Below, piece after piece: positions 1 through 10,293 of a stretch of DNA of 64,000 bases; positions within the stretch are counted from its first letter, which is position 1, and each line of letters opens with the position of its first letter. This stretch comes from Paenibacillus humicola (GTDB lineage: Bacteria; Bacillota; Bacilli; Paenibacillales; Paenibacillaceae): contig NZ_JAQGPL010000001.1 in the NCBI RefSeq assembly GCF_028826105.1, positions 683,501-747,500 of the forward strand, read 5' to 3'. A model generated the notes under the pieces. That model was not told where the DNA came from. It worked only from the letters and a program-made list of their open reading frames with translations, and did not search any database. A program made the translations under genes and the position numbers.

Positions 1-54
1 GGGCGGAACAAGGAATGACATTAAATTTTAACGATAGAAAGGGCTGAAATAAGG

Positions 55-576
55 ATGGCTGCAATCAAACCGAAAGCGTTCGTCGGCAAAAAGGCGCCCG
101 ATTTCACGCTGCCGGCGGCGGATGGGCGGAACGTTTCTTTAAGCGATTTTGCCGGACGGCGGGTGGTCCTGTTCTTCTATCCGAAAGATTTGACGCCGGC
201 ATGCACGCAGGAATCGTGCGATTTCCGCGATGCGTACGCCGAATTCGGCAGGCTGAACACCGTCGTGCTCGGCATCAGCAACGACCCGGCCGAAACGCAC
301 GTCCGCTTCGCCGCGAAATACGAGCTGCCCTTCGAGCTGCTGGCGGATACGGAGCACCGCGTCAGCGAGCTGTACGGCGTCTGGCAGCTGAAAAAGCTGT
401 ACGGCCGCGAATACATGGGGCTCGTCCGCTCGACCTTTCTGGTTGACGAGAAGGGAAAGCTCGTGCGGGAATGGCGCAATTTGCGCGTGAAGGGACATGT
501 CGAGAACGTGCTGGAGACGGTCCGGGAACTGGAAAACGGAAAAGGAAAGCGCGCGGCGGCGCCGGAAAAGAAGTGA
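55..576 (+). CDS. bcp: Thioredoxin-dependent thiol peroxidase (Bcp/PrxQ-type peroxiredoxin)
   Basis: A 173-residue cytosolic peroxiredoxin that reduces hydrogen peroxide and organic hydroperoxides and is recycled by thioredoxin. The AhpC/TSA fold covers residues 9-160. Cys50 in the DLTPACTQESC motif is the peroxidatic cysteine, and Cys55, five residues later, is the resolving cysteine, which is the atypical 2-Cys arrangement of PrxQ/Bcp. The conserved Thr47 and Pro48 precede Cys50. The ATG follows AAGG in the sequence AATAAGGATG. The last ten or so residues are a basic Ala/Lys tail that is probably disordered. It appears monocistronic, with no cotranscribed neighbour. Confidence 0.93.
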   Translation: MAAIKPKAFVGKKAPDFTLPAADGRNVSLSDFAGRRVVLFFYPKDLTPACTQESCDFRDAYAEFGRLNTVVLGISNDPAETHVRFAAKYELPFELLADTEHRVSELYGVWQLKKLYGREYMGLVRSTFLVDEKGKLVREWRNLRVKGHVENVLETVRELENGKGKRAAAPEKK

Positions 577-739
577 AATTGCGGACGGCTCCGGACGGCA
601 AGCGGCTGGACCGGTTGGCAAGATATCCGGGCGGGTGGAGCCGCTCGTTTGGCAAACGATTTTGTGGAGCTGTTCCCGATGTGGCCGGGAACGGCTCTTC
701 GTTTTTCCCGGCGGTCCCGGGATTGTTTCGCTATACCCG

Positions 740-1195
740 TTGATTCAACTGTACCGATACGACAGCAGCGAATTTGACGGCCACATCTTAAACCGCCACG
801 GCCTCTGCTTGTACAAATATTTCGACCATCAGTGGACGGATGAATACCGGCGGCCTTTCCTCGTCCGGGCGGACGGGGAGATCGCGGGCTTCGCGCTGGT
901 CAGTCTCGACATTCCCCAAACCTATATGAAATGGAGCAAGGCGGAAAAAACAAACTCGATATCCGATTTTTTCATTATGCGAAAGTTCCGGCGTAAAGGC
1001 GTAGGCAAAAAAGTAGCATTCTCCATTTTCGACAAGTTTCCAGGAACGTGGGAGGTCAGGCAAACATCCGGCAACCTGCCCGCGTATCAGTTCTGAAAGC
1101 ATGTGATTGCGGCGTATGCAGGTCCGGATTCTTTTGACGAAACGACCCTCCGAGATGAGCGCTGGAACGGCCCCGTGTTCGTTTTTCGCTCCTAA
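740..1195 (+). pseudogene. GNAT-family acetyltransferase interrupted by an in-frame stop
   Basis: The frame reads a GNAT-like protein from about LIQLYRYD at 740 (TTG, no clear ribosome site, so the start is uncertain). The acetyl-CoA loop appears as MRKFRRKGVGKK. The frame hits TGA at 1094-1096 just after PAYQF. The same frame then continues for 32 codons (KHVIAAYAG, later RWNGPVFVF) to a TAA at 1193-1195. That continuation is the normal C-terminal strand of the family, where a Trp usually follows this position. A single TGG to TGA change therefore explains the break. The product would lack the last two strands and is probably inactive. Confidence 0.72.
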
Positions 1196-1530
1196 TATTC
1201 AGCCCGGCACCGATCAAGCTCGCGCTTTGCGAGGCAGCAAGGCGGTCAGGTGCCGGTAATGGCTCCCACAATGCGAAAGAAGCAAATGCAGCGCATCGGC
1301 CGCGAAACGGGCACGGATCCTGGCGCCGCTCTCTGGAAAACAGACACCGCCGCCCCCTCCATCTCTGTTGGACTATTTAAGGATGCCGCTTCCAAATGAA
1401 TCGTTGAAAACGGTCCCCTCATAAATCTCGCTTCCCGTTCTATGAAAAAGGTGTAAACACCCCCCGAAATGGCGAAACTGGTTGATAGATTCGAAGATCG
1501 TTTCGGATTTCGAAAGGACGTGCGAGACTT
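1196..1530. other. Gene-free spacer before the MoxR operon
   Basis: No open frame with a ribosome site, no clear terminator hairpin and no well-matched sigma-A promoter is visible here. The promoter of the MoxR/DUF58/transglutaminase operon must lie in or near this spacer, but I cannot place it. Confidence 0.5.
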
Positions 1531-2556
1531 ATGATGAATGAACCGGTACGGATGGACAGGCCGTCGGACAGGGAGACCGGCTTAGAGCCGGATCTGTGGC
1601 CGGAGGCGGCCGAACGGCTGCTCAAGGCGATGATGGCGCAGGTCGGCAGCGTGCTGCTGGGCAAAACGGAACTTATCGGACAAGTATTCGCGGCACTGCT
1701 GGCCGGCGGCCACGTGCTTCTGGAGGATGTGCCGGGCGTCGGCAAAACGCTGCTCGTGCGGGCGATCGCCCGCGTGATGGGCGGCGAGTTCAAGCGGATC
1801 CAATTTACGTCGGACATGCTGCCGGCCGATGTGGTCGGCGGGCTTGTCTGGGACGGACGGCGGGAAGAGCTCGTATTCCGGCAGGGGCCGCTGATGGCGA
1901 ACGTGGTGCTGGCCGACGAAATCAACCGGACGCCGCCACGGACGCAGTCGGCGCTGCTGGAAGCGATGGAGGAGCGGTGCATCACGGCCGACGGCGAAAC
2001 GATCCGTCTGCCGCAGCCGTTTATGCTGCTGGCTACGCAAAATCCGCTGCGGGACGGCGGTACGTACCCGCTGCCCGAAGCGCAGCTGGACCGGTTTATG
2101 ATGCGGCTGTCCGTCGGTTATCCGTCGGAGGACGACGAGATCCGCATGCTCGCCGGCGGTCCCGGCCGGCCGCAGCCGGAGCAGCTGCGGCCGGTCGTCG
2201 TCCCCGAGGAATGGATGCGGATGCAGCGGGACGCGCAGCGCATCCATGTGCATCAGACGCTGCTTGTCTATGCCGTGCGGGTCGTCCGGGCGACGCGCGC
2301 CGCAGACGAGCTGTCGCTCGGCGCCAGCCCGCGGGCGGTGCGGGACTGGGCTCGGGCGGCGCAGGCTGCCGCGTATTTAGCCGGAAGGCGGTTCGTCGTG
2401 CCCGACGATTTGAAGGCGGTCTGCGAGCCGGTGCTTGCGCACAGGCTCATCGTGCGGGACGAAGCGGCGGCGGACGGCGTCCGTCCCAAGGACGCGCTGC
2501 GGCGCATTCTTGCCGCGGTGCCGGTGCCGGCCGCGGAAGGCGGGAGCCGCCGATGA
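1531..2556 (+). CDS. yeaC: MoxR-family AAA+ ATPase
   Basis: A 341-residue AAA+ ATPase of the MoxR family. These proteins act as chaperone-like ATPases that mature or activate partner proteins encoded next to them. Walker A is GVGKT at residues 69-73, and Walker B with the catalytic acid is LADEIN with Asp129 and Glu130. The sensor-1 region TQNPL follows, and a C-terminal lid occupies about 230-330. The stop codon overlaps the start of the DUF58 gene as ATGA, so the two are translationally coupled. Gene order with DUF58 and transglutaminase genes matches B. subtilis yeaC-yeaD-yebA. The ATG at 1531 is preceded by AAAGGA at some distance; ATG at 1534 is an alternative. Confidence 0.93.
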   Translation: MMNEPVRMDRPSDRETGLEPDLWPEAAERLLKAMMAQVGSVLLGKTELIGQVFAALLAGGHVLLEDVPGVGKTLLVRAIARVMGGEFKRIQFTSDMLPADVVGGLVWDGRREELVFRQGPLMANVVLADEINRTPPRTQSALLEAMEERCITADGETIRLPQPFMLLATQNPLRDGGTYPLPEAQLDRFMMRLSVGYPSEDDEIRMLAGGPGRPQPEQLRPVVVPEEWMRMQRDAQRIHVHQTLLVYAVRVVRATRAADELSLGASPRAVRDWARAAQAAAYLAGRRFVVPDDLKAVCEPVLAHRLIVRDEAAADGVRPKDALRRILAAVPVPAAEGGSRR

Positions 2557-4394
2557 ACGCGAAAAGCGGGGAAGCGGGAGCGGCTGTGCGCGCCGGATGG
2601 GAGCCGGTTCCGGGAAACCGTGCAGCCGGACAAGAAAAAACGGGGCTTCGCGCGAGAACGGGCGAACTCGCATTCGCGGACCCGCCGGCGGTGCGCAAAC
2701 AGGATCAGGCGCGAACGAACCGGGAATCGGGCAGAATGGAGCTGACCGGCAGCACGCGGGAGGTAAAAGGCCGCTTTGCGGCCAGGCTGCTGCTGCTCGG
2801 ACTGCTGGGGCTGAGCGCCATGGCGCTGCAGGCGCGGGGCGGGGCGGCGGAGCGGCTGTTTTTCGGCGTCCTGTCGGCCGTTTCGGTCTGGTGCTGGGTC
2901 GTGCCCTATTTAAGCGTAGGGCGAATTTCGGCCGAACGGTTCGTGACGCCGGACGGCGGAACGGCCGTAGACGGCGGGAGCCTGCGGGTAAAGCTGACGC
3001 TGCGGATGAGCAGGCCGCTTCCGCTGCTGTGGCTGGCCGTGCGCGACGAGCTGGCTTATCCGGATGGCGAGAGCGGGAGGACGCTTGTTTTCCGCTCGCT
3101 CGGTTTGCCCGGGTTCGCCAGGGAGCTTACGATTGAATATGGCGTTTCCGGCCTGCATCGGGGCGAAATTGCCATCCGGCCGGTCCAGGTCGCGGCAGGC
3201 GATCCGCTCGGCCTGACCGTCCGGTCCTTCGTGGTGCCGTGCGAAAGCCGCATGCTGGTCAGGCCGAGTCCGCCCTTGCCCGGCATGCCGGGCGGGATGG
3301 AACGGTCGCTTGTCCCCGGCGGCCAGCGCACATCCGTGCACGGGCCGCCGAGAGGCGCGGCCGGGGCTCCGGCGATAGGGGCGGCTTCGGCGACCTCCAG
3401 ACCGGGGGCCGGCCCCGATTCGCGGATATATGCACCCGGCGATCCGCTGCGGCGGGTCGACTGGCGGGCCATGGCGCGCGGAGCCGGGCTGCAGACGCGC
3501 CTCGACGACCGGGAGCCTCCCGCCGAGGAGGCGGTGCTGCTGGACGTTTCGGCCGGCTCGTACGGCGGCGACCGGCGGCTGTTCGACGCATCCGCCGGCA
3601 GCGCGGCCGGGGCCCTTCAGGCTGCGGCCGCAAGCGGACGCGGCGTATCGCTCCTGCTGGGCGCTCCGGGCCTGCCGAAGCGGTACGTCGGGGCGGGCGA
3701 CCAAGCGGCGTATGGGCAGGCGGTCGACACGCTGGCGCGTCTGCATGCGGAGAAAGAGGCGCCGCTTGCGGACGCGATCGCGGAGGCGTCGCTGGCGCTG
3801 CCGAGAGGGAGCGTCATCGTCTGCCTGACGGCGGGTTTACCGCCGGAGGGCGGCGGGAAAGCGGGTGCGCCGGGGCATGGCGGAACGGGGAACGCCGTAC
3901 CGCAGGTGAACCGCGGGTCGCTGGAAGCGAGAGCGAAAGCGGGCAGCGGGGCTTCGGCGGCGAGAGGAGGAATGGCAGAGAACCACGACGCGCCGGAAGC
4001 GGGAGCAAAAGCGGGCGTCGGGGCTTCGGCGGCGAGTGCAGGAATGGCGGAGAATCGCGGCGCGTTGGAAGCGGGAGCGAAAGCGGGTGGCGGGGCTTCG
4101 GCGGCGGACGCCGGAGCGGCAGTGGATCGCGACGCGGCGGCTGGGTCTCCGGGCGTGGGGTCGACGGACGGACCGTTCGTTCGGGCGCTGAAAATCGCCG
4201 CGCTGCGCGGCGTTCGCCTGGATTTGCGCATATCCTGCAATGCCGGTGACGAGGCGGCAGCGGCCGCGCACTGGAACCGGTTTGTCAAAGGGACAGGCTG
4301 CACGGTAACCGTCCTGCCCGTTCCCGAAAGCTACCGAAGGGAACCGGAAATTTTCGAAGGAGGCGGCGGTTATGCTGGAGTTACGGCAAGCTAG
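2553..4394 (+). CDS. yeaD: DUF58-domain membrane protein
   Basis: A 613-residue protein starting at the ATG that overlaps the MoxR stop; an upstream extension in the same frame lies inside the MoxR gene and is not real. Residues 1-70 are hydrophilic and low complexity. Two membrane segments lie at about 75-115. A beta-rich middle follows, then the DUF58 signature [17 protein letters not shown] at about residue 292, leading into a von Willebrand-A-like C-terminal domain. Residues about 453-524 are three 24-residue tandem repeats that look like an inserted, probably disordered loop. DUF58 proteins are usual partners of MoxR ATPases, and the molecular role is not established. It overlaps the next gene by 23 bases. 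Confidence 0.88.
   Translation: MNAKSGEAGAAVRAGWEPVPGNRAAGQEKTGLRARTGELAFADPPAVRKQDQARTNRESGRMELTGSTREVKGRFAARLLLLGLLGLSAMALQARGGAAERLFFGVLSAVSVWCWVVPYLSVGRISAERFVTPDGGTAVDGGSLRVKLTLRMSRPLPLLWLAVRDELAYPDGESGRTLVFRSLGLPGFARELTIEYGVSGLHRGEIAIRPVQVAAGDPLGLTVRSFVVPCESRMLVRPSPPLPGMPGGMERSLVPGGQRTSVHGPPRGAAGAPAIGAASATSRPGAGPDSRIYAPGDPLRRVDWRAMARGAGLQTRLDDREPPAEEAVLLDVSAGSYGGDRRLFDASAGSAAGALQAAAASGRGVSLLLGAPGLPKRYVGAGDQAAYGQAVDTLARLHAEKEAPLADAIAEASLALPRGSVIVCLTAGLPPEGGGKAGAPGHGGTGNAVPQVNRGSLEARAKAGSGASAARGGMAENHDAPEAGAKAGVGASAASAGMAENRGALEAGAKAGGGASAADAGAAVDRDAAAGSPGVGSTDGPFVRALKIAALRGVRLDLRISCNAGDEAAAAAHWNRFVKGTGCTVTVLPVPESYRREPEIFEGGGGYAGVTAS
3909..4124 (+). repeat. Three 72-bp in-frame tandem repeats inside the DUF58 gene
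   Basis: Three consecutive 24-codon units share the pattern EAGAKAGxGASAA. The copies differ by scattered substitutions, so the expansion is not brand new. A fourth, decayed start (DRDAA) follows. Confidence 0.85.
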
Positions 4395-6915
4395 CGCAGG
4401 AAAGCCGGGCGCCTGGGAACGGGGGGGCGACGGCACGCTGTTTTTTGCGGGCTTCGGCAGACGGCTCGTCACGTCGCTCCTGCTGTTCGGGCTGATGACG
4501 GAGTGGCTCCTTCCGCTGCGGCAGCTGGCGGCTTACACGGAGCTGTACCGGATCGGACCGCTGATCGCCGCCGTCGGCCTGTTTCTGGCGGTCGGATTGT
4601 TCATGCCGCCGACGCGGGTAACGCTTCCGCTCAGTTTTGTCATCAGTGCCGCCGCCGTCTTGTATCTGTTTGGCGGGGAATCCGGTTCCTTCACGGCGGC
4701 GATTGCGCATTTGGCGGAAGCGCTGCGCGGCGACGCCGAGCGGGCGGCGCACGGCGACTTTCAACTAAGCGGCGAGTCGCGCACACTGCTGCTGCTGGTC
4801 GGGCTCTCCATGATGGCGGCCGCCGTGCAATCGCTCGTATGGCTGCGGCAATGGGGGCTCGGGCTGACCGCCTTGACGGCGGTTTATCTGATGCTGCTAT
4901 ACGGTTTTCTCGGCATCGATGTGCTGCCCGGCCTGCTCCGCACCTGCGCGGAAGGGCTGACGCTCGCCGGCCTGCTGGCGGTTCCGCGCCTGGAACGGCT
5001 GGCCGGCGCTCCGTTTACGCTCGGTTTGCGGGGGGCGCGGACGATAGCCGGCTGGCCGGCCCGCTGGTGGGCGGGAGCCGCCTGGATTGCCGTGCTGGCG
5101 GCCGTTGTCGGTATCGGCGCCGCCTGGGGCGGCGGCTTCTCGAGCGAGCCGGCGCCATGGGCGGCGCAGGCGATCGACTGGGGCAAGGCGGAGCTGGGCA
5201 AGGAGCAGCCGGCTTCCGTCGCGGCAGGCGGCATCGGCGCAGGCGGCTGGCCGTCGCTTGACGTGCCGTCCGGAGGGGCGGGGAGAACGACGGGCTACGG
5301 CTTTGACGACCGGACGCTGGGAGCGCCGATCAAGCCGGACAACAGCGTGCTTTTTACGGTGCAGTCGCCGGAGAAGGAATATCTTCGCGGCGACAGCAAA
5401 TCGTTTTATGACGGCAAGGGCTGGGAGCAGCCCGCGCACCGGCTGGAGGCGCGGACGATTGTGCCGCAGGCGGGCGGCCCGTCCGGCGGCGCCTCGGCAG
5501 TCGACGGAAGCGCAGGCGCAGGCGGGAAGGCCGCCAGCAGAACAGCGGAAGCTCCGCAGCGCATGACGGTCAAGGCGGCCGCCCCGGCGCCCGGCTGGCC
5601 GCTGTTCGCGGCAGGCCCGGAGGCGCGGGTCACGTCGCTGACAACCGCCGGCGGTTCGCGCGCGGACGGTTATTTGACGGACACCGAGACCGGGGCCTTG
5701 TTCCCGCTTGACGGTTCGGACCGCGTGGCGGACTATACCGTCGAGACGGCGGCCCTTGCGGCCGACCCCAAGGCGCTGCAGCAGGCCGCTGCGGCGAGCG
5801 GCGGAGATCCCGCCGGGCTGGCGGCCGCGTACACGCAGCTGCCGGCATCGCTGCCCGCGCGGGTCGGTTCGCTGGCCAGAGACATTATGGCGAAGGCGGG
5901 CGATACCCGCTATGACAAAGTGAAGGCGGTCGAAGCATATTTACGCACGCATTACGCCTATACCCTTACGCAGACGGCCGTTCCTCCCGCCGGTGCCGAC
6001 TTCGTCGACGATTTTCTGTTCGATCAGAAGCAGGGATACTGCGTGCATTTCGCTTCGGCGATGGCCGTCCTGCTGCGAACGCAGGGCATTCCGGCGCGCT
6101 ATGTGAAGGGCTTTGCGCCCGGGGAAACCGTCGGCGCCGCGGGCGGGCGGGATGCCGCCGAAGCGGCAGGCTCGCAGCCGGCGGAGCATGCGTACACCGT
6201 GCGTGCAAGCGACGCGCACGCGTGGGTGGAAGTGTTTTTCCCGGGCGCCGGCTGGCTGCCGTTTGAGCCGACGCCGGGTTTTGCGGCGCCGGCAGGGGAA
6301 CCCGGCGCCGCCGATGCGGCTGCGCCGGCCGCCGTCCCGGCCGGTGCGCAGTACGGCGCGGGTGCAGGCGAAGCCGCCGCGCCCGACGCCGCAGGCGCGA
6401 TCCGCCGCGCGGCGGCGGATCTGCAGGCGGCCGCGGTGCGGGCCGCCGGGGCTGCCGCGCGCGGGGCGCAGGCCCACGCGCGCGAGGCGCGCGGCGCCGC
6501 GGCCGGGCCGTGGGCCTGGGCCGCGCCCGCCGCGGGCGCCGCGGCAGCCGCCGTGCTTGCGGCGGCTGCGCGGCGCAGGCGCGAACGCTTCGCGTTCGCA
6601 GGCGCGCTGCGCAAGTACCGCAGCGCGCTCGGCGCGGGCCGGGGCACGGCGGCCCGCGGGCAATTTCTCGCGCTCGCGGACGGCTGCTGGCGCGAGCTGT
6701 ACCGGCGCTGCGGCGAGCGGCCGCCGCACCGGACGCCGCGCGAATACGCGGCGTCGCTCCGCCTCCCGCCGCCGGCCGCGGGCCTGCTCGCCGACTTCGT
6801 CCGGTGGGACGAAGCCGCGCGGTACGGCGCCGAATGGCGGGAACGGCCCGCGCCGGAGCAAATCGGCGCGCTGCTGCGCGCCCTGCGCGCCATGCCGGAG
6901 CGGCCGCGCCGTTAG
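4372..6915 (+). CDS. yebA: Transglutaminase-like membrane protein (TgpA type)
   Basis: An 847-residue protein. About six membrane helices fill residues 20-260 (DUF3488-like). A long extracytoplasmic part ends in a transglutaminase core at about 520-650. The active-site cysteine is in [15 protein letters not shown] and the histidine is in [10 protein letters not shown], with the acidic residue in PFEPTPGF. After an Ala-rich stretch and one more membrane helix near 710-730, the cytoplasmic tail (about 740-847) looks like DUF4129. Such proteins are thought to act on cell-envelope proteins or peptidoglycan; the substrate is unknown. The start has a strong GAAGGAGG site and overlaps DUF58. The Ala/Gly-rich C-terminal half may be locally expanded. 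Confidence 0.9.
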   Translation: MLELRQASAGKPGAWERGGDGTLFFAGFGRRLVTSLLLFGLMTEWLLPLRQLAAYTELYRIGPLIAAVGLFLAVGLFMPPTRVTLPLSFVISAAAVLYLFGGESGSFTAAIAHLAEALRGDAERAAHGDFQLSGESRTLLLLVGLSMMAAAVQSLVWLRQWGLGLTALTAVYLMLLYGFLGIDVLPGLLRTCAEGLTLAGLLAVPRLERLAGAPFTLGLRGARTIAGWPARWWAGAAWIAVLAAVVGIGAAWGGGFSSEPAPWAAQAIDWGKAELGKEQPASVAAGGIGAGGWPSLDVPSGGAGRTTGYGFDDRTLGAPIKPDNSVLFTVQSPEKEYLRGDSKSFYDGKGWEQPAHRLEARTIVPQAGGPSGGASAVDGSAGAGGKAASRTAEAPQRMTVKAAAPAPGWPLFAAGPEARVTSLTTAGGSRADGYLTDTETGALFPLDGSDRVADYTVETAALAADPKALQQAAAASGGDPAGLAAAYTQLPASLPARVGSLARDIMAKAGDTRYDKVKAVEAYLRTHYAYTLTQTAVPPAGADFVDDFLFDQKQGYCVHFASAMAVLLRTQGIPARYVKGFAPGETVGAAGGRDAAEAAGSQPAEHAYTVRASDAHAWVEVFFPGAGWLPFEPTPGFAAPAGEPGAADAAAPAAVPAGAQYGAGAGEAAAPDAAGAIRRAAADLQAAAVRAAGAAARGAQAHAREARGAAAGPWAWAAPAAGAAAAAVLAAAARRRRERFAFAGALRKYRSALGAGRGTAARGQFLALADGCWRELYRRCGERPPHRTPREYAASLRLPPPAAGLLADFVRWDEAARYGAEWRERPAPEQIGALLRALRAMPERPRR

Positions 6916-7028
6916 CCGCCGGCGGCGGCAGCCCGACATAGGCTGCCTCGTCCGAGCGCGATGCCGGAGCAGCCACTCCGTTAGCGCCGGCGGCGGCAGC
7001 CCCACATTGGCTGCCTCGCCGGAGCGCC
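6892..7028 (+). repeat. Tandem duplication (about 69 bp) across the 3' end of yebA
   Basis: Two head-to-tail copies begin with ATGCCGGAGC at 6892 and 6961. The first copy contains the yebA stop codon and the second lies just downstream. They are near identical apart from a few substitutions and one indel. Confidence 0.75.
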
Positions 7029-7090
7029 ACACCCGGACCGCCGTCCGCCCCCAAGATTCTGCCCTTGCAGACGGCTGCCTTTTATCCACA

Positions 7091-7130
7091 CCCGCCCGGC
7101 CGAATGTGCGCCTGGCGGGTTTTCCTTTTT
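7091..7130 (+). terminator. Probable intrinsic terminator of the yeaC-yeaD-yebA operon
   Basis: CCCGCC pairs with GGCGGG around a 17-base loop and is followed by TTTTCCTTTTT. Confidence 0.55.
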
Positions 7131-7217
7131 CTCCCTCCCCGAAGATGAAATCGCACTTCGACTTATGCTAAAGTGAGAGAGAAAGCTTTTGCCTTTAGAA
7201 GCATGAGGAAGGGAACG

Positions 7218-7574
7218 ATGAAGATGACAAATGAAATCGAAAACGGCGCGCTGCCGCCGAAAACCTGCTCGATCGACAGGATGGTCACGATGCCCGAAGA
7301 TGTCGCGCGCGTGCTCGCCGGGAAAAAGACGGCGACCCGCCGCAACGGCAGATACGCCGACGTCGGCGAAATTATGGAGCTCGAGGGCAAGCGCTTCGTC
7401 GTCGACCGCGTATACGTGCAGACGCTCGGCGAACTTACAGAGGAGAACGCCCGCCAGGAAGGCTTTGACAGCCTGGAAGACTACAAGCAGTCCATTCTGT
7501 CCATTCATCCCGGCATGCCGTGGCTGCCGCACATGAAAGTTTGGGTGCACGAATTTTCTCCTGCCCGGGACTAA
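7218..7574 (+). CDS. ASCH-domain small protein
   Basis: A 118-residue protein. The motif GKKTATRRNGRYADVGE at about residues 35-51 is the signature start of ASCH domains, a PUA-like beta-barrel that binds RNA or modified nucleosides. The rest (VVDRVYVQTLGELTEENARQ) fits the same fold. I chose the ATG at 7218 because AGGAAGGGA precedes it at good spacing; ATG at 7203 is possible. The next gene starts six bases after the stop, so the two are likely cotranscribed. The specific ligand is unknown. Confidence 0.75.
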   Translation: MKMTNEIENGALPPKTCSIDRMVTMPEDVARVLAGKKTATRRNGRYADVGEIMELEGKRFVVDRVYVQTLGELTEENARQEGFDSLEDYKQSILSIHPGMPWLPHMKVWVHEFSPARD

Positions 7575-7580
7575 CCGCGC

Positions 7581-8027
7581 GTGCTGATCGGGTATCGGCT
7601 TCTTCTTTACCTTCATGTGCTTAGCGCCGTCATGTCGATCGGGCCGTTTTTCCTGCTCATTCCGATGCTCGGCAGGCTGCGGACCGCGGAAGGCCGCGAG
7701 CTGGAAGCCTATATCGGCTCGTTCCGCTTCGCGGCGAGAATGGCCAAGCATGCCGGGCACGTGCTCGTTGCCTCGGGCGTGCTGCTTGCGCTCATCGGGG
7801 GCTATTCGTGGCTGACGCCGTGGCTGGATGCGACCGTAATCGTGCTGGTTGCCTCGCTGCTGTTTCTCGCCCGCGCATTTTCCCCGCACCTGCTCGTGCT
7901 GACGAGCCCGTCCCCGGATCAAAGCCGGGAAGACGCGCTCCGCAGGCTGCGGCGCTCGGTTTGGATCTACCTGGCGCTGCTGCTCCTGATGCTGTGGTTT
8001 ATGGTCGCCAAGCCGGCGCTTTGGTAA
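7581..8027 (+). CDS. Small four-helix integral membrane protein
   Basis: A 148-residue protein with GTG start and four hydrophobic segments at about 5-27, 52-75, 78-98 and 122-145. The loops are Arg-rich. The first helix carries a histidine (YLHVLSA) typical of DUF2269/CopD-like membrane proteins, but I cannot assign it firmly. It follows the ASCH gene closely and is followed by a strong terminator. Function is unknown. Confidence 0.7.
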   Translation: MLIGYRLLLYLHVLSAVMSIGPFFLLIPMLGRLRTAEGRELEAYIGSFRFAARMAKHAGHVLVASGVLLALIGGYSWLTPWLDATVIVLVASLLFLARAFSPHLLVLTSPSPDQSREDALRRLRRSVWIYLALLLLMLWFMVAKPALW

Positions 8028-8118
8028 TGATCCGTCCGTTCGCGGCGGGTGCAGAGCGGGCTCGGCCGGCTCTTTCCTGTACGGCGTCCTTGCAGCCCGT
8101 CGCCGCCGCGGACGAAAA

Positions 8119-8170
8119 CGAAAAAAGGGACAAGCCCCGCGCCTTCCGGCGCTGCTTGTCCCTTTTTTCC
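8119..8170. terminator. Strong bidirectional terminator
   Basis: AAAAAAGGGACAAGC pairs with GCTTGTCCCTTTTTT. The A-rich and T-rich flanks let it serve both the genes to the left and the leftward small gene to the right. Confidence 0.9.
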
Positions 8171-8216
8171 GTACCGTATACCCGATCAAATCCGTATCCA
8201 TATCCGCTGCCGTGTC

Positions 8217-8408
8217 TTAAAGGTAGTTGTTTCTTGTTTTGAAGGAGGCGTACGTCCGGTACGCGAAGGTTGCCGTGCCGACGGCGGCGAGCAGTGCATA
8301 CGTCCGGGCGGGCCGGTCGTGCCCCGCCTTCCACTGCGCGGCGGCCTTGTCGGCGAAATGAAGCGTCAGCAGGCCGTAAACGATCAGAAACAGAATCGGA
8401 ATTCGCAT
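8217..8408 (-). CDS. Small membrane protein of unknown function
   Basis: A 63-residue protein. The start was chosen at MRIPILFL because GAGGTGG lies seven bases upstream on the minus strand; a longer in-frame extension has no such site. It has one clear membrane helix at residues 3-19 and a second weaker one at 36-50, with a basic, aromatic tail. It ends close to the bidirectional terminator. I do not recognise the family. Confidence 0.65.
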   Translation of the reverse strand: MRIPILFLIVYGLLTLHFADKAAAQWKAGHDRPARTYALLAAVGTATFAYRTYASFKTRNNYL

Positions 8409-8636
8409 GGTCCACCTCGTCATTTCACAAAATCGGACTCCGTCCCTTTTTAATACGAACAGGAGCGGAAAAAAGTTTTCTTTCGCTTCCATTTTCCCAT
8501 ACCGCATCATGTTGAACGGGCCGCCCTTTTCGGTCTTTTATCAAACTTCCCGCTTTGCTTTCCCCGAGTGTCTTCGCAGCCAAAAAGGCCGCGCCGGCCG
8601 TTTCTTCTCGTGTGCTTCGGGCCTCCCGGACTCGCC

Positions 8637-8665
8637 TTGACTGGCTTATACGGCACCGCTATAAT
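8637..8665 (+). promoter_or_regulatory. Sigma-A promoter of guaA
   Basis: TTGACT at 8637-8642 and TATAAT at 8660-8665 are separated by 17 bp. Transcription would start near 8672, leaving only about 20 bases before the start codon, so there is no room for a riboswitch. Confidence 0.88.
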
Positions 8666-8694
8666 TATCACATTGATTTGAGGGAGGCTCGGCA

Positions 8695-10233
8695 ATGAAC
8701 AAGCCAAATGAAATGATCGTTGTCCTCGATTTCGGCGGACAATACAACCAGTTAATCGCCAGACGCATTCGGGATCTGGGCGTGTACAGCGAACTGCTCC
8801 CGTACAACACGCCGGCGGAACGGATCCGCGAGCTGCAGCCGAAAGGCATCGTGTTCTCGGGAGGCCCGGCAAGCGTGTACGAGGAAAATGCGCCCAAGGT
8901 CGACCCGGCCGTCTACGAGCTCGGTCTGCCGATTCTCGGCATTTGCTACGGTATGCAGCTGATGTCGCATATGCTGCATGGCAAGGTCGAGCGGGCGGGC
9001 AAGCGCGAATACGGCAAGGCGGACGTCGATTTCATTGCCGGCTCCCGGTTGATTCAGGGGCTTGAACACCGCCAGACGGTCTGGATGAGCCACGGCGATC
9101 ATGTGGTGGAGCTGCCGGCCGGCTTCCGCGTCGAAGCCAGCACGGAGCACGCGCCGATCGCGGCGATGAGCCACGAGGAGCGCAAATTTTATGCGGTGCA
9201 GTTCCATCCGGAGGTGCGGCATTCCGTTTACGGCAACGATATGATCCGGAACTTCCTCTACGAGGTCTGCGGCTGCGAAGGCAGCTGGAGCATGGAGACG
9301 TTCATCGAAGATACGATTCGCGACATTCGCGAGCAGGTCGGCGACCGCAAGGTGCTGTGCGCGCTTTCCGGCGGCGTCGATTCCTCGGTCGTCGCGATCC
9401 TGATCCACAAGGCGATCGGCGACCAGCTGACGTGCATGTTCATCGACCACGGCCTGCTGCGCAAGGGCGAAGCGGAGAGCGTTATGGAGACGTTCGTCGG
9501 CAAGTTCGATATGAAGGTCGTCAAAATCGACGCCAGCGAGCGGTTTCTCGGCAAGCTGAATGGCGTCGACGATCCGGAGCAAAAGCGCAAAATTATCGGC
9601 AACGAGTTCATCTACGTGTTCCAGGAGGAATCCGCGAAGTTCGACGACTTCGAGTTTCTGGCGCAGGGAACGCTGTACACCGATATCGTCGAAAGCGGCA
9701 CGGCGACGGCGCAGACGATCAAGTCGCACCATAACGTCGGCGGCCTGCCGAAGGATATCAAGTTCAAGCTCGTCGAGCCGCTGAAGGCGCTGTTCAAGGA
9801 CGAGGTGCGGAAGGTCGGCGAAGAGTGCGGCCTGCCGGAGGAAATCGTGTGGCGGCAGCCGTTCCCGGGTCCGGGCCTGGCGATCCGCGTGCTAGGCGAA
9901 GTAACGGAGGAGAAGCTGAAGATCGTCCGCGATTCCGATGCGATTCTTCGCGACGAAATCGCCAAAGCCGGATTGGACCGGGAAATTTGGCAGTATTTCA
10001 CGGCGCTGCCGAATATGAAGAGCGTCGGCGTCATGGGCGACGCCCGTACCTATTCGTACACTGTCGGTATCCGCGCAGTCACGTCGATCGACGGCATGAC
10101 CGCCGACTGGGCGCGCATCCCATGGGACGTGCTGGAGAAAATATCGGTCCGGATCGTCAACGAGGTCGAGAACGTCAACCGGGTCGTCTATGACATTACG
10201 TCGAAGCCGCCCGCAACGATCGAATGGGAATAA
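8695..10233 (+). CDS. guaA: GMP synthase (glutamine-hydrolysing)
   Basis: A 512-residue enzyme that converts XMP to GMP using ATP and glutamine, the last step of guanine nucleotide synthesis. The class I glutamine amidotransferase domain comes first (residues 8-200), with catalytic Cys84 in GICYGMQ and the His/Glu pair in FHPEVRHS. The ATP-pyrophosphatase domain follows, with the P-loop SGGVDS at 225-230, and then the C-terminal dimerisation domain ending in KPPATIEWE. Length and end are standard. The ribosome site is GAGGGAGG. It has its own promoter and terminator, so it is uncoupled from the purine operon, as in Bacillus. Confidence 0.98.
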   Translation: MNKPNEMIVVLDFGGQYNQLIARRIRDLGVYSELLPYNTPAERIRELQPKGIVFSGGPASVYEENAPKVDPAVYELGLPILGICYGMQLMSHMLHGKVERAGKREYGKADVDFIAGSRLIQGLEHRQTVWMSHGDHVVELPAGFRVEASTEHAPIAAMSHEERKFYAVQFHPEVRHSVYGNDMIRNFLYEVCGCEGSWSMETFIEDTIRDIREQVGDRKVLCALSGGVDSSVVAILIHKAIGDQLTCMFIDHGLLRKGEAESVMETFVGKFDMKVVKIDASERFLGKLNGVDDPEQKRKIIGNEFIYVFQEESAKFDDFEFLAQGTLYTDIVESGTATAQTIKSHHNVGGLPKDIKFKLVEPLKALFKDEVRKVGEECGLPEEIVWRQPFPGPGLAIRVLGEVTEEKLKIVRDSDAILRDEIAKAGLDREIWQYFTALPNMKSVGVMGDARTYSYTVGIRAVTSIDGMTADWARIPWDVLEKISVRIVNEVENVNRVVYDITSKPPATIEWE

Positions 10234-10252
10234 GCACGGCGAAACCGGTTAT

Positions 10253-10293
10253 CGGCTGCACGGGAATTCATCTTCCCGGACAGCCGTTTTTTA
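10253..10293 (+). terminator. Intrinsic terminator of guaA
   Basis: CGGCTG pairs with CAGCCG around an inner CGGGAA/TTCCCG hairpin and is followed by TTTTTTAATTT. Confidence 0.85.

Noticed and set aside
8500..8694. A purine riboswitch before guaA
   Set aside because: The clear promoter at 8637-8665 leaves only about 20 bases of leader, and no aptamer core is present.
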